Below the pieces are notes generated by a model. The model was not told the origin of the DNA. It saw nothing but the letters and a program-made list of their open reading frames with translations, and did not search any database. A DNA stretch of 64,000 bases, taken from NCBI RefSeq assembly GCF_000814005.1, contig NZ_JWLK01000002.1, positions 124,001-188,000 on the forward strand, in the 5' to 3' direction. Within the stretch, counting starts at the first letter, position 1. Each line of letters begins with the position of its first letter. Positions 8,971 through 16,421 of this stretch are shown here, piece by piece. Source of the DNA: Ruegeria sp. ANG-S4. GTDB taxonomy: Bacteria; Pseudomonadota; Alphaproteobacteria; Rhodobacterales; Rhodobacteraceae. Position numbers and translations under genes: made by a program.

Positions 8971-10458
8971 GTGCTTCGTATTTGTGGGTTAATTGTAGCG
9001 TTTACCGCGGCCATGTGGGCCGTGGCCAGTTCGGCCGAGCCGCGCGTTGCGCTGGTAATCGGTAATTCCGAATATGCGTCGGTGTCGCCGTTGGACAACC
9101 CGGTGAATGACGCCAGACTGATTACCGAGAAGCTGCAAGGGCTTGGATTTGAGGTGCGTCACTTGTCCGACAGCAATCAGATCGACATGAAACGCGCCAT
9201 TGCCCAGTTTGGCCGCGATCTGCGGAAAGGCGGCGAAGATGCAGTCGGTCTGTTCTACTACGCGGGGCACGGGGTGCAGTCGTTTGGATCCAACTACCTG
9301 CTTCCGGTCGATATCTCGCTCAGCGATCCGGCGGATCTGGATTTGATGGCGGTTGAGGCGCGCTCGGTCCTGCACCAGATGGCATCTGCCCGCAACAGAA
9401 CCAATATCGTGATCCTGGATGCCTGTCGGAACAACCCATTCGAGGATTTGGCAGACATGGATGACAACGGTCTTGCCGAAATGAAGGCCCCAACGGGGAC
9501 GTTTCTTGCTTACGCCACCGATCCGGGCGGTGTCGCCCTGGACGGCAGCGCCGGCAACAGCCCGTTCACCCTGAGTCTTGCCAAGCATATCGAAACGCCG
9601 GGTATGGCCATTGAACAGTTGTTCAAGAAAGTCCGGGTCGATGTTCTGGACGAAACGCGTGGTCTGCAAACGCCTTGGGATACGTCCTCGCTGACACAGG
9701 ATTTTGCGTTTTCCTTGGAGACCGAAACAAAGATCATTGCGCACAGGACAGAAGAGGAGCAGTGGCAGGAAGTGGTCGAAACCCGCGACCCGGTTCAGAT
9801 CATGCTGTTCCTGCGCACGTACCCTGACAGCGATCATGTCGAAAAGGCCAATGATCTGTTGAGGACGGTCATGGCTGAGTCTTTTGGTACGGTTGCACTG
9901 GCCGAGGCTGCAAACCAGTCCAAGGAAGATGAGGTTGCTGAGGCGACGGAAACCGACCGTTTGATGTTCGAATTGGCGCAGGCCGACGACTCGATTCATT
10001 CTTACGAAGTTTATCTGCACAGCTTTCCCAGCGGCGCGTTTTCGGACGCGGCTGTTGAACGACTTGCCGCTCTGCGCCTGAAAGACGAAACGGTGACGCG
10101 AAAGGCCGAACCCAGCGTTTCTGCCCCGGAGGCAGCCAACTCCGGACAGATCAGCGCGACGGATGCCGTCACGCTGCAATCGGTGCTGACATTCGGCAAC
10201 AAACGTGTGCGAGGCCAGACAATCGAAGATCTGATCGCAGGTGCGCCCCAGTTTCCGCCGATTGATGGCTTGCCGGAGGAATTGTGGAAGGATCAAACCT
10301 GCTCAAACTGTCATCAATGGACACCGGAAACCTTGTGTGATCAGGCGCAGACCTACGTAAAACGGCCGGCGGCGGGCAATGTCACCAAGGAACATCCTTT
10401 TGGTGGGGGGCTCAAGGTCAACTTGCGGCGGTGGGCCCTCGGCGGTTGCCAAGGTTAA
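8971..10458 (+). CDS. Exported caspase-like protein with C-terminal CxxCH cysteine-rich tail
   Basis: About 495 residues from GTG 8971, preceded by AAGGGG at 7 bases. The open frame extends far upstream but that part is not protein-like and covers the divergent OmpA gene. A signal peptide (1-22, ASSAEP) precedes a caspase/C14 domain (about 25-245): ALVIGNSEY, His100 in YYAGHG, Cys152 in LDACRNNPF. Two ~40-residue helical repeats follow (bases ~9748-9870 and ~9952-10083). The last 52 residues contain CSNCH (444-448), Cys456 and Cys493. CxxCH is the covalent haem c site, and the protein is exported, but four Cys in a short tail could equally form disulfides or bind metal. It ends convergent with the lipoprotein pair. 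Confidence 0.85.
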   Translation: MLRICGLIVAFTAAMWAVASSAEPRVALVIGNSEYASVSPLDNPVNDARLITEKLQGLGFEVRHLSDSNQIDMKRAIAQFGRDLRKGGEDAVGLFYYAGHGVQSFGSNYLLPVDISLSDPADLDLMAVEARSVLHQMASARNRTNIVILDACRNNPFEDLADMDDNGLAEMKAPTGTFLAYATDPGGVALDGSAGNSPFTLSLAKHIETPGMAIEQLFKKVRVDVLDETRGLQTPWDTSSLTQDFAFSLETETKIIAHRTEEEQWQEVVETRDPVQIMLFLRTYPDSDHVEKANDLLRTVMAESFGTVALAEAANQSKEDEVAEATETDRLMFELAQADDSIHSYEVYLHSFPSGAFSDAAVERLAALRLKDETVTRKAEPSVSAPEAANSGQISATDAVTLQSVLTFGNKRVRGQTIEDLIAGAPQFPPIDGLPEELWKDQTCSNCHQWTPETLCDQAQTYVKRPAAGNVTKEHPFGGGLKVNLRRWALGGCQG

Positions 10459-10474
10459 CCCCACGTCACCCGCA

Positions 10475-10879
10475 CTAGCCCGAGAGTTTTGCCAAATCGG
10501 CGCTGAGTGCGCGCGCTTCGGAAATACTGCGTTGCAATGCCTCCAACCGCGCTTCGGGTGTCGCGCCTTGGGGGCTGCTGTTCAGTACGCGGTCGATACG
10601 GTCAGCGGTCGCCGGGTCTGCGGGACCAATTACGTCGCGTTGCTGAAGGATTGTCAGCTTAAGTTGCGCAAGCTCGGATTCGGATGCGCGCAATTGTGAT
10701 GCCAATGCGTCATTCCGAGCCTGAGCCGCTGCAACATCACCCTCTGCGGCCTCAACACGTGCATCGTAGGCACCGGTGGTAATGCCCGACACGCCGGCAA
10801 AAAAGCCGCCCTCAGCCGGATCGGTCGTGGTTTGACACGCCGCAAGCGCGAGACAAGGAAGCACGGCAAGTCTTTTCAT
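10475..10879 (-). CDS. Small coiled-coil lipoprotein
   Basis: 134 residues. ATG 10879 is chosen because GAGGCG lies just upstream and the lipoprotein signal (LALAAC) follows directly. After the lipidated Cys and QTTTDPAEGG there is a helical, Ala/Glu/Gln-rich region (about 40-130) with heptad character. No family recognised. The start is 12 bases after the glycine-zipper lipoprotein stop, so it is probably the last gene of the third caspase operon. Both lipoproteins share a C-terminal pattern of (L/I)S..I.....LASDLA type, which may mean they are related or interact. Confidence 0.65.
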   Translation of the reverse strand: MKRLAVLPCLALAACQTTTDPAEGGFFAGVSGITTGAYDARVEAAEGDVAAAQARNDALASQLRASESELAQLKLTILQQRDVIGPADPATADRIDRVLNSSPQGATPEARLEALQRSISEARALSADLAKLSG

Positions 10880-10890
10880 AAACGCCTCGT

Positions 10891-11592
10891 TCACAATGAT
10901 GACGCCAGATCGCTGGCGATGCCGCGCATCTGCGATATCTGGTTGGACAACGCCGAAAGGTCACCGTCTATCGGCGATGCGCTCTGACCTCTCGCGATGG
11001 TCAGATTTCTTGCTTCTGCAAACTCGGCCTGCCGCTTGGTGGCACCACCTATGGCCAGTTCCATCTGGCTCAGGTTTCCGTTTGCTTCGGCCAGTTCACG
11101 CTGCAATTCGGCCTGATCAACGGTTCCCGCCGCCGCGCGGGCGTTCAAGGCGTCCAACTCGGCCTTTTGCGCGGCGAGAACCTGATTCATGACGTTCAAC
11201 GTGGTCTGCATTTCAGCGGCATTGCGGTCCAGATCACTTTTGATCTGCCTCAGGCGGGCCTCGCGCCCTGCGTATTTTCGCTGAACAAAGGCGACGTATG
11301 TGCCCGCCAGCGCGCCCGCCCCCAGACCGATAGATATCCCGCTGCCGATATCGTCGTCACCGCCCAATCCAAATCCGATTGCGCCCCCTGTGACGCCGCC
11401 GGCTATCGCGCCTTGCAGGATCGTTTTTTGCAAGGCCGCAGCCTGTTTGGCCAGATCTGCTTCGGCCTGTGTCGTCCCGCCCGAGGCTGCCTGTGGAGCG
11501 GTTGTATCGTTGGAGCCGCCGCAGGCCGTCAACGCAAGCGACGCCGAGATTGCCGCAGCGATCAGTCGGGTGGAATAAGATCGGCCAGCCAT
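10891..11592 (-). CDS. Glycine-zipper lipoprotein with coiled coil
   Basis: 233 residues; ATG 11592 is preceded by AAGGGAG at 6 bases. The lipoprotein signal ends LALTAC. A Gly/Ala-rich segment at about 60-105 (GAIAGGVTGGAIGFGLGG, SIGLGAGALAG) is a glycine-zipper hydrophobic stretch able to sit in a membrane. It is followed by a long coiled coil (about 105-215). The 5' end overlaps the caspase-like gene by 31 bases, indicating translational coupling. No enzyme motif. It could be an envelope anchor, partner or substrate of the protease; this is inference from coupling only. Confidence 0.65.
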   Translation of the reverse strand: MAGRSYSTRLIAAAISASLALTACGGSNDTTAPQAASGGTTQAEADLAKQAAALQKTILQGAIAGGVTGGAIGFGLGGDDDIGSGISIGLGAGALAGTYVAFVQRKYAGREARLRQIKSDLDRNAAEMQTTLNVMNQVLAAQKAELDALNARAAAGTVDQAELQRELAEANGNLSQMELAIGGATKRQAEFAEARNLTIARGQSASPIDGDLSALSNQISQMRGIASDLASSL

Positions 11593-13109
11593 TGGTAACT
11601 CCCTTTTGTGCTGTCATCGACCTGCGCGACGTGGCGCAGGAACGTGGCGGCGTCTTCGGTCAACTGGGTGTTTGCATAACCCAAATCACGCGAGTCGGCT
11701 GCCGCCCTTAGTATGCTGGTTTCTAGGTCGGGCGGAAAAAATACCGCCGCGCGGTTCATTATCTCATCGTAGTAGCTGCGGCTTTGATCCAGCCGCCGCA
11801 GGATAATGCCCCGTGACCGGTAGATATCATAAACGTCATTGCGGGCTTGTTGCAGGACCGGCAACGCATCCGCGTTGGTGCGCGCGATGTCCTCGATCTG
11901 TTTCAAGGCATCCTCGGCAATGGCCAAAGTACGCTCGATACTGCGCAAAGCGACGATATCCGTACGCAATCTCTGCAGCGTTGTGGCGGCCAGAAAAACC
12001 GACACCTGTGCTGCGTCCTCATAAAGCCGCTCGGCCGAGGCTGTTTCCTGCGCCGGCAGGCGGCGGCGATAGTTGTTCAGCGCGGGTCCCAGGTCGCGTG
12101 TCTGCTCATCGCTCAGATGTCCAAGGGCCAGCAGCGCTGCGGCGACACGGTCTGGATCGGCCTTTGATAGCGACGCGCTGACGGGGGCCAAAGTTGCCTG
12201 CGTCCCACTGTGCAACGCCGCAATCCGCTCATGTGCGAAAGAGGCAAACAGACCTTCGGGATGGGCTTTGAGATACCGTTCAAAATCCTGAATCTCTGAA
12301 CTGGATGAGATGTCGCGCCAATGAGCGAGGTCAGAGGCGGTTTCGTCCTGCACCGGCTGAGCCTCCAAACCGGGGGCAAAGCTGTGATTGTCCAAAACGG
12401 ACTCTTCAACCCAGGGGATTTGCCGACCGTCTGTCTCCAGCACAACCTGCTGACGCACCCGCCCCAGCATCAGCCTGATATCCAGGTCAGGCGTGGCTAT
12501 GTGATCCAGAAGGCTGGCCGTGAAAACACTGTTTTGACCAAGCCCGTCATAGGCAACATTGCCGGGATCCGTTGCATAAGCGATCAGCAATCCCGCACCG
12601 CCGCGAATTCTGACGAGGCCGCGTTGAACCATCCCACTGTCCGAAAACGGGTTATTGCGGCACGCGTCCAAAAGCAAAATGCCCACTTTCGGGCCGGCTT
12701 TGGCGATGACATCCCTGACCGTGTCGATCGAAATCGAACTGCGACGCAAGGCATTCAGATCGCTGCCTTGAAAGTCGGTTCCAATCAGGTGATTTTCACC
12801 GCCGATCTGCACGCCATGACCGGCATAAAAGAACACCGCCATCTCAGCCCCTGTCGCGGCAGTGCCAAAGTCCGTCAGGGCCTTTCTCATTGTGTCTGCG
12901 TTCTGATCGGTGGCTTCGGACACGTCAAAGCCAAGTTCCCGCAACGCGTCGCCAAGGGCGGCTACATCATTTACCGGGTTGCGCAAGGCCATTTCCGGTG
13001 AGGCATAGTCGGAGTTTCCGATTAGCAACGCGACCCGGCCCGAGGCATGTGCCGCCACCGAAACAAATAACAAGGCAAACGCCGCGCAAATCAAAACATA
13101 AGGGCGCAT
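11562..13109 (-). CDS. Exported caspase-like protein with helical C-terminal half
   Basis: 515 residues from ATG 13109; ATG 13133 (8 codons earlier) is also possible and neither has a strong ribosome-binding site. A signal peptide (VSVAAHASG) precedes a caspase/C14 domain (about 25-245): ALLIGNSDY, His98 in FYAGHG, Cys150 in LDACRNNPF. One copy of the ~40-residue helical repeat shared with the other two caspase-like proteins lies near bases 12215-12345 (ERYLKAHPEGLF). The remaining ~250 residues are helical with no family I recognise. It heads an operon with the two lipoproteins (31-base overlap with the first). Substrate unknown. Confidence 0.82.
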   Translation of the reverse strand: MRPYVLICAAFALLFVSVAAHASGRVALLIGNSDYASPEMALRNPVNDVAALGDALRELGFDVSEATDQNADTMRKALTDFGTAATGAEMAVFFYAGHGVQIGGENHLIGTDFQGSDLNALRRSSISIDTVRDVIAKAGPKVGILLLDACRNNPFSDSGMVQRGLVRIRGGAGLLIAYATDPGNVAYDGLGQNSVFTASLLDHIATPDLDIRLMLGRVRQQVVLETDGRQIPWVEESVLDNHSFAPGLEAQPVQDETASDLAHWRDISSSSEIQDFERYLKAHPEGLFASFAHERIAALHSGTQATLAPVSASLSKADPDRVAAALLALGHLSDEQTRDLGPALNNYRRRLPAQETASAERLYEDAAQVSVFLAATTLQRLRTDIVALRSIERTLAIAEDALKQIEDIARTNADALPVLQQARNDVYDIYRSRGIILRRLDQSRSYYDEIMNRAAVFFPPDLETSILRAAADSRDLGYANTQLTEDAATFLRHVAQVDDSTKGSYQWLADLIPPD

Positions 13110-13135
13110 GCCGGAAGAATAGATCACCTGCATAA

Positions 13136-13375
13136 GGTCAGATTAGCGCAAGTCCCCCACCAAGAACAGACAGCCAAAGCCATCGAATTGGTCGGCCACA
13201 CTTCGGCACCCTTGGAGCCACGCGTATCGGCCACTATGACACGGTGCCGGTCTGCGATGCCGCGAAATGCGATTTTCAGCCCGACCCGTCAAAGGAACCG
13301 AATTTCCTCATTCCAAACCGTCCGATGCACGATCAACCGGAAGCAGATGCCGTCAATTTCCCAGCGCAGCGATAA
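13136..13375 (+). pseudogene. Possible 3' remnant of a gene (no start codon)
   Basis: An open frame of 79 codons lies between TAA 13133-13135 and TAA 13373-13375, with no credible start before the internal ATG at about 13324. The second half has codon choice like real genes of this window (G/C-rich third positions) and reads as plausible protein (IGHYDTVPVCDAAKCDF, NFLIPNRPMHDQ). It overlaps the 3' end of the serine hydrolase gene on the other strand. I cannot name the family. It may be the decayed end of a gene displaced by arrival of the caspase locus, or chance. Confidence 0.25.
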
Positions 13376-14690
13376 TTGCCTCCACCAGCGGTAAAGGAGA
13401 ATACCCCAGGCGCGAAGGTGTAAGACCCAGCCGCACAACAACCATGTCGCGGGAAGGGAAAATGCCGATGGATTGCCCGTCATGCCCTTGTAACCAAACG
13501 GCGTCTTCGAATGGTGACGGGCTGCCCGGTGCTTGCAGCCATAAATGGCCCTTCGCATATTGGCCGTTGGACGTTTCAACCGGCTCAAACATCCATTCTG
13601 TGAAGCCTTGAGGCAATAGCTGCTGGTCGTCCCATACGCCGTCTTGCAACAGCAGTTGTCCGAACCGTGCCCAATCCCGGGCGGTTGCATACATGTAGCT
13701 TGAGCCGACAAATGTGTCGCTCGCGTCTGTCTCCAGAACTGTCGACGTCATCGCCAATGGTCCAAACAACGCGTCGTTCGGGTAGGTCAGGCTATCGTCG
13801 CCCACGACGTCCTGCCAGACCCGCGACAAAACCGTCGACGTTCCTGACGAGTAGTTGAAGTCCGAGCCAGTTTCAGAGCTTTGCGGACGATCTGCTGCAA
13901 ACCCTGCCATGTCATTCTTGAGGTACAACATCCGCGTCACGTCCGAGACGTCGCCATAATCCTCATTCCAATCCAGACCGCTGGACATGGCCAACATGTC
14001 CTCAATCGTAATGTCTTCCCGTCCGTCTTGCGCCCAACTGGGATAGCTTGCGGTCAGGGTGTCATCCAGGCTCATTTTGTTTGCCTGCACCAGAGAGCCG
14101 ATCAACGCGGCGGTGACGGTTTTCGTCATGGACCAGCCCAGCAAAGGGGTCTCTGTATCGAATCCCGGCGCATAGCTTTCGCCGACAATACGCCCGTTCT
14201 TGACAACGACAACGGCGCGGTATCCCGGTCCTAGTAGCGCCGGATCAGAAAGGGCCTCCGAAAGGGCGGTATCTTGTGACAGGTTTACGTCGTTGCCTTC
14301 GGGCCACAAACCAGCAGTATTCGACGGCAGTGCGGTCAGAGTTTGATCACTGAGGTTCGTGTCATGCAAGTTTGTGCAACCGAGCCCGGCACGGTATTGC
14401 GACGTCGCAGAGGCCAAAATCCCAAACAGTCTTGCGGTCACAGTCTTCCGTTCTGGGTCCACCTTGATCGAGACATGTCGCAACAGGGGATGGCCCGGCG
14501 CCTGAACATCGTCTGACAGCACCTGTTCTGCGTTGCGGCCCGCGATGAAAACGTTCGAGCAAACGATCTTTGCAGAATAGTTGGTCCCGACTTTCAACAA
14601 GTTGGGCGGCGCGATGAAAAGGTAGCCGACGGCTGCAACAATGCAGAGCGCCAACGCGCCAACCGTAACTTTTGCGACTTGTCTCACCAT
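13353..14690 (-). CDS. Serine hydrolase, class C beta-lactamase/NylB fold
   Basis: 445 residues with one N-terminal membrane segment (about 8-27) that probably anchors it on the periplasmic side. The SxxK catalytic motif is S187-MTK190, within LLGWSMTKTVTAALIG, followed by the family segment IEDMLAMSSGLDW and the Tyr motif region NYSSGTSTVLSRV. A GHDGQS segment near the end matches the usual KTG/HxG position. Members are esterases, amidases and D-Ala-D-Ala carboxypeptidase-like enzymes; true beta-lactamase activity is less likely in this subgroup. It lies 94 bases beyond the last gene of the sugar cluster on the same strand and may not belong to it. Confidence 0.8.
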   Translation of the reverse strand: MVRQVAKVTVGALALCIVAAVGYLFIAPPNLLKVGTNYSAKIVCSNVFIAGRNAEQVLSDDVQAPGHPLLRHVSIKVDPERKTVTARLFGILASATSQYRAGLGCTNLHDTNLSDQTLTALPSNTAGLWPEGNDVNLSQDTALSEALSDPALLGPGYRAVVVVKNGRIVGESYAPGFDTETPLLGWSMTKTVTAALIGSLVQANKMSLDDTLTASYPSWAQDGREDITIEDMLAMSSGLDWNEDYGDVSDVTRMLYLKNDMAGFAADRPQSSETGSDFNYSSGTSTVLSRVWQDVVGDDSLTYPNDALFGPLAMTSTVLETDASDTFVGSSYMYATARDWARFGQLLLQDGVWDDQQLLPQGFTEWMFEPVETSNGQYAKGHLWLQAPGSPSPFEDAVWLQGHDGQSIGIFPSRDMVVVRLGLTPSRLGYSPLPLVEAIIAALGN

Positions 14691-14784
14691 ACGCCGTCCC
14701 CGCCAAACCCTGGCCCATTAGCCTCATCCAAATTCGGCTGAACTCTGTCGGTCTGCGGTGTCTTTTGCCAGCGTTCCGTTGCGT

Positions 14785-15453
14785 TCAGCCGTAATCGGAG
14801 ACCAACAGAAAGTCGGGCGCGGCGTCTTCTTCGATGGTCGCAAATCGCGGGATAGGCTCCTCGAACACATTGTCGGTGCGATCGTCGTTGACGGTTGAGA
14901 CCTCGCCGATCAGGCAATCGCCCTGTTCGGCCCAGAAGGCATGCCAAACGCCAGGCATCAGGGTGACGCTTTGACCGGGCTTCAACCGCATCAGCTCGCC
15001 AGGTTTGACTGTGACCGGGCATCCGTCGCTGGGAACGACAAGCGGATTGTCCCTGTCGATTCCGCCGTCTTGGTCGGACGCGTAAATTTCCATTATCAGA
15101 TCACCGCCGCCCCGGTTGATGATATCCTCGGCCTTGATGATATGCCGGTGCATGGGTGACAGTTGTTTTTCCCGCGAAATCAACAGCTTTTCGGCATACA
15201 ACATTCCACGACCCTGACTCAGGTCGTTCACGTCTCCATTGCGCAGCGTGAACAGGAACAGTCCAAGTTCATCAAACCGGCCCTGGCCATAATCCGTGAT
15301 GTCCCATCCCAAACCACGCTCGCGAATATTGTCGGCCTCGCTGCTGCGCATCTGGTCTGGTGACCAGTCCGCAAAAGGTGGCAGAACTGCACCGAAAGAG
15401 GCGATGAAATCCTGTGCTTCGCGTTTGATACGGTTTATATCGGATCGTTTCAT
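14785..15453 (-). CDS. D-lyxose (D-mannose) ketol-isomerase, cupin fold
   Basis: 222 residues, full length for the D-lyxose isomerase family (EC 5.3.1.15; D-lyxose to D-xylulose, often also D-mannose to D-fructose). Visible family signatures are YAEKLLIS near the middle, the metal-site segment SPMHRHIIKAEDI with two His, and the later LMPGVWHAFW and GEVSTVNDD segments that complete the cupin metal site. It is the last gene of the sugar operon, 15 bases after the PfkB kinase. Next to a fructokinase, mannose-to-fructose isomerisation is the more useful reaction; that substrate choice is inference. Confidence 0.8.
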   Translation of the reverse strand: MKRSDINRIKREAQDFIASFGAVLPPFADWSPDQMRSSEADNIRERGLGWDITDYGQGRFDELGLFLFTLRNGDVNDLSQGRGMLYAEKLLISREKQLSPMHRHIIKAEDIINRGGGDLIMEIYASDQDGGIDRDNPLVVPSDGCPVTVKPGELMRLKPGQSVTLMPGVWHAFWAEQGDCLIGEVSTVNDDRTDNVFEEPIPRFATIEEDAAPDFLLVSDYG

Positions 15454-15468
15454 GCTGGTCTCATTATA

Positions 15469-16395
15469 TCAAAGTTCGTGTGCCCAGGGCGGGTTCGCAC
15501 CGGCGCGGGATACAGTTATAGCGGCCACTGCCGCGCCCTGAACAAGCGCAGCTCGCAGAGCATCTGCCGACAGGGATCGCAAAGCGGGTTTGTTGAGGCA
15601 CCCGGCATCGTCCAGCGCGGCAAGAACGCCCGCGTTGAATGTATCGCCGGCACCGACCGTATCTACGACGTCCACTTTTTTCACGGGTACGGATACCTCG
15701 GTTCTGTCCGCCAGATACCCGGTCGCACCTTCGCCGCCTCGGGTCAGGATAACAAGGACCGGTCCGGCCTGCAGCAAAAGCGGTATCTTTTCGGCCAGCG
15801 TTTCTGGTCCGGGGATGATCCAGTCCAGATCTTCATCCGACACTTTTATGATATCGGACTGTTCGATCATACGGTTCAATCGCGTGCGATAGCGGGTCTG
15901 ATCGGCAATGAAATCGGGCCGGATATTCGGGTCCAACATGACCGCCTTTTCCGATCCGTGACGCGCCAAAAGGTCGGCATAGGCATCCGCGCAGGGCTCA
16001 CACGCCAAGCTGATACCCCCAAAATACAGCGCAGAGACACCGGGCAGGCGATCCGGCATGTCATCCGGCGTCAGCATCCGGCCAGCCGAGTTTTCATCAA
16101 CGAAGCTGTAACTGGCATGCCCGTCCCGTAGTTGTACGAACGCCAAGGTTGTTGGGCGGTCTGACCGGATGATCTGGCCGGTATCGACATGGCTGATCTG
16201 CAAGGCTGCCGTCAGCTGCTCGCCGAACATGTCAGTCGAGATGCCGGTCAACAAACCGACTTTTCCACCAAGCCTGCCAATGCCAATGGCCGTATTGAAA
16301 ATGGCTCCACCGGAATGAGGGACAAAACCCTGTTCGCCCGAAACGGTGGGTTCGGCGATCATGTCAATTAGGGCTTCGCCGCAGCACAGGATCAT
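15469..16395 (-). CDS. PfkB-family carbohydrate kinase, probable fructokinase
   Basis: 308 residues. The N-terminal CGEALIDMI and SGGAIFNTAIGIGRLGG segments and the C-terminal VDTVGAGDTFNAG anion hole/catalytic Asp motif define the ribokinase/PfkB family, and the GEALID start with this length fits bacterial fructokinases (ATP + D-fructose to fructose 6-phosphate). It sits between the glucokinase fusion and the lyxose/mannose isomerase, with short gaps, so it probably receives the fructose formed by the isomerase or released from sucrose-type oligosaccharides. Confidence 0.82.
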   Translation of the reverse strand: MILCCGEALIDMIAEPTVSGEQGFVPHSGGAIFNTAIGIGRLGGKVGLLTGISTDMFGEQLTAALQISHVDTGQIIRSDRPTTLAFVQLRDGHASYSFVDENSAGRMLTPDDMPDRLPGVSALYFGGISLACEPCADAYADLLARHGSEKAVMLDPNIRPDFIADQTRYRTRLNRMIEQSDIIKVSDEDLDWIIPGPETLAEKIPLLLQAGPVLVILTRGGEGATGYLADRTEVSVPVKKVDVVDTVGAGDTFNAGVLAALDDAGCLNKPALRSLSADALRAALVQGAAVAAITVSRAGANPPWAHEL

Positions 16396-16421
16396 GTCAG
16401 ATTTCCTATTTCAGGCAGATT

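Noticed and set aside
8989-10296. 435-codon antisense frame over the second caspase-like gene
   Set aside because: The caspase-like frame has motifs, signal sequence and a start site; the antisense frame has none.
11562-13133. Abortive-infection defence island built around caspases
   Set aside because: No nucleases, TIR, cyclase, reverse transcriptase or gasdermin genes are near, and all three proteases have export signals.
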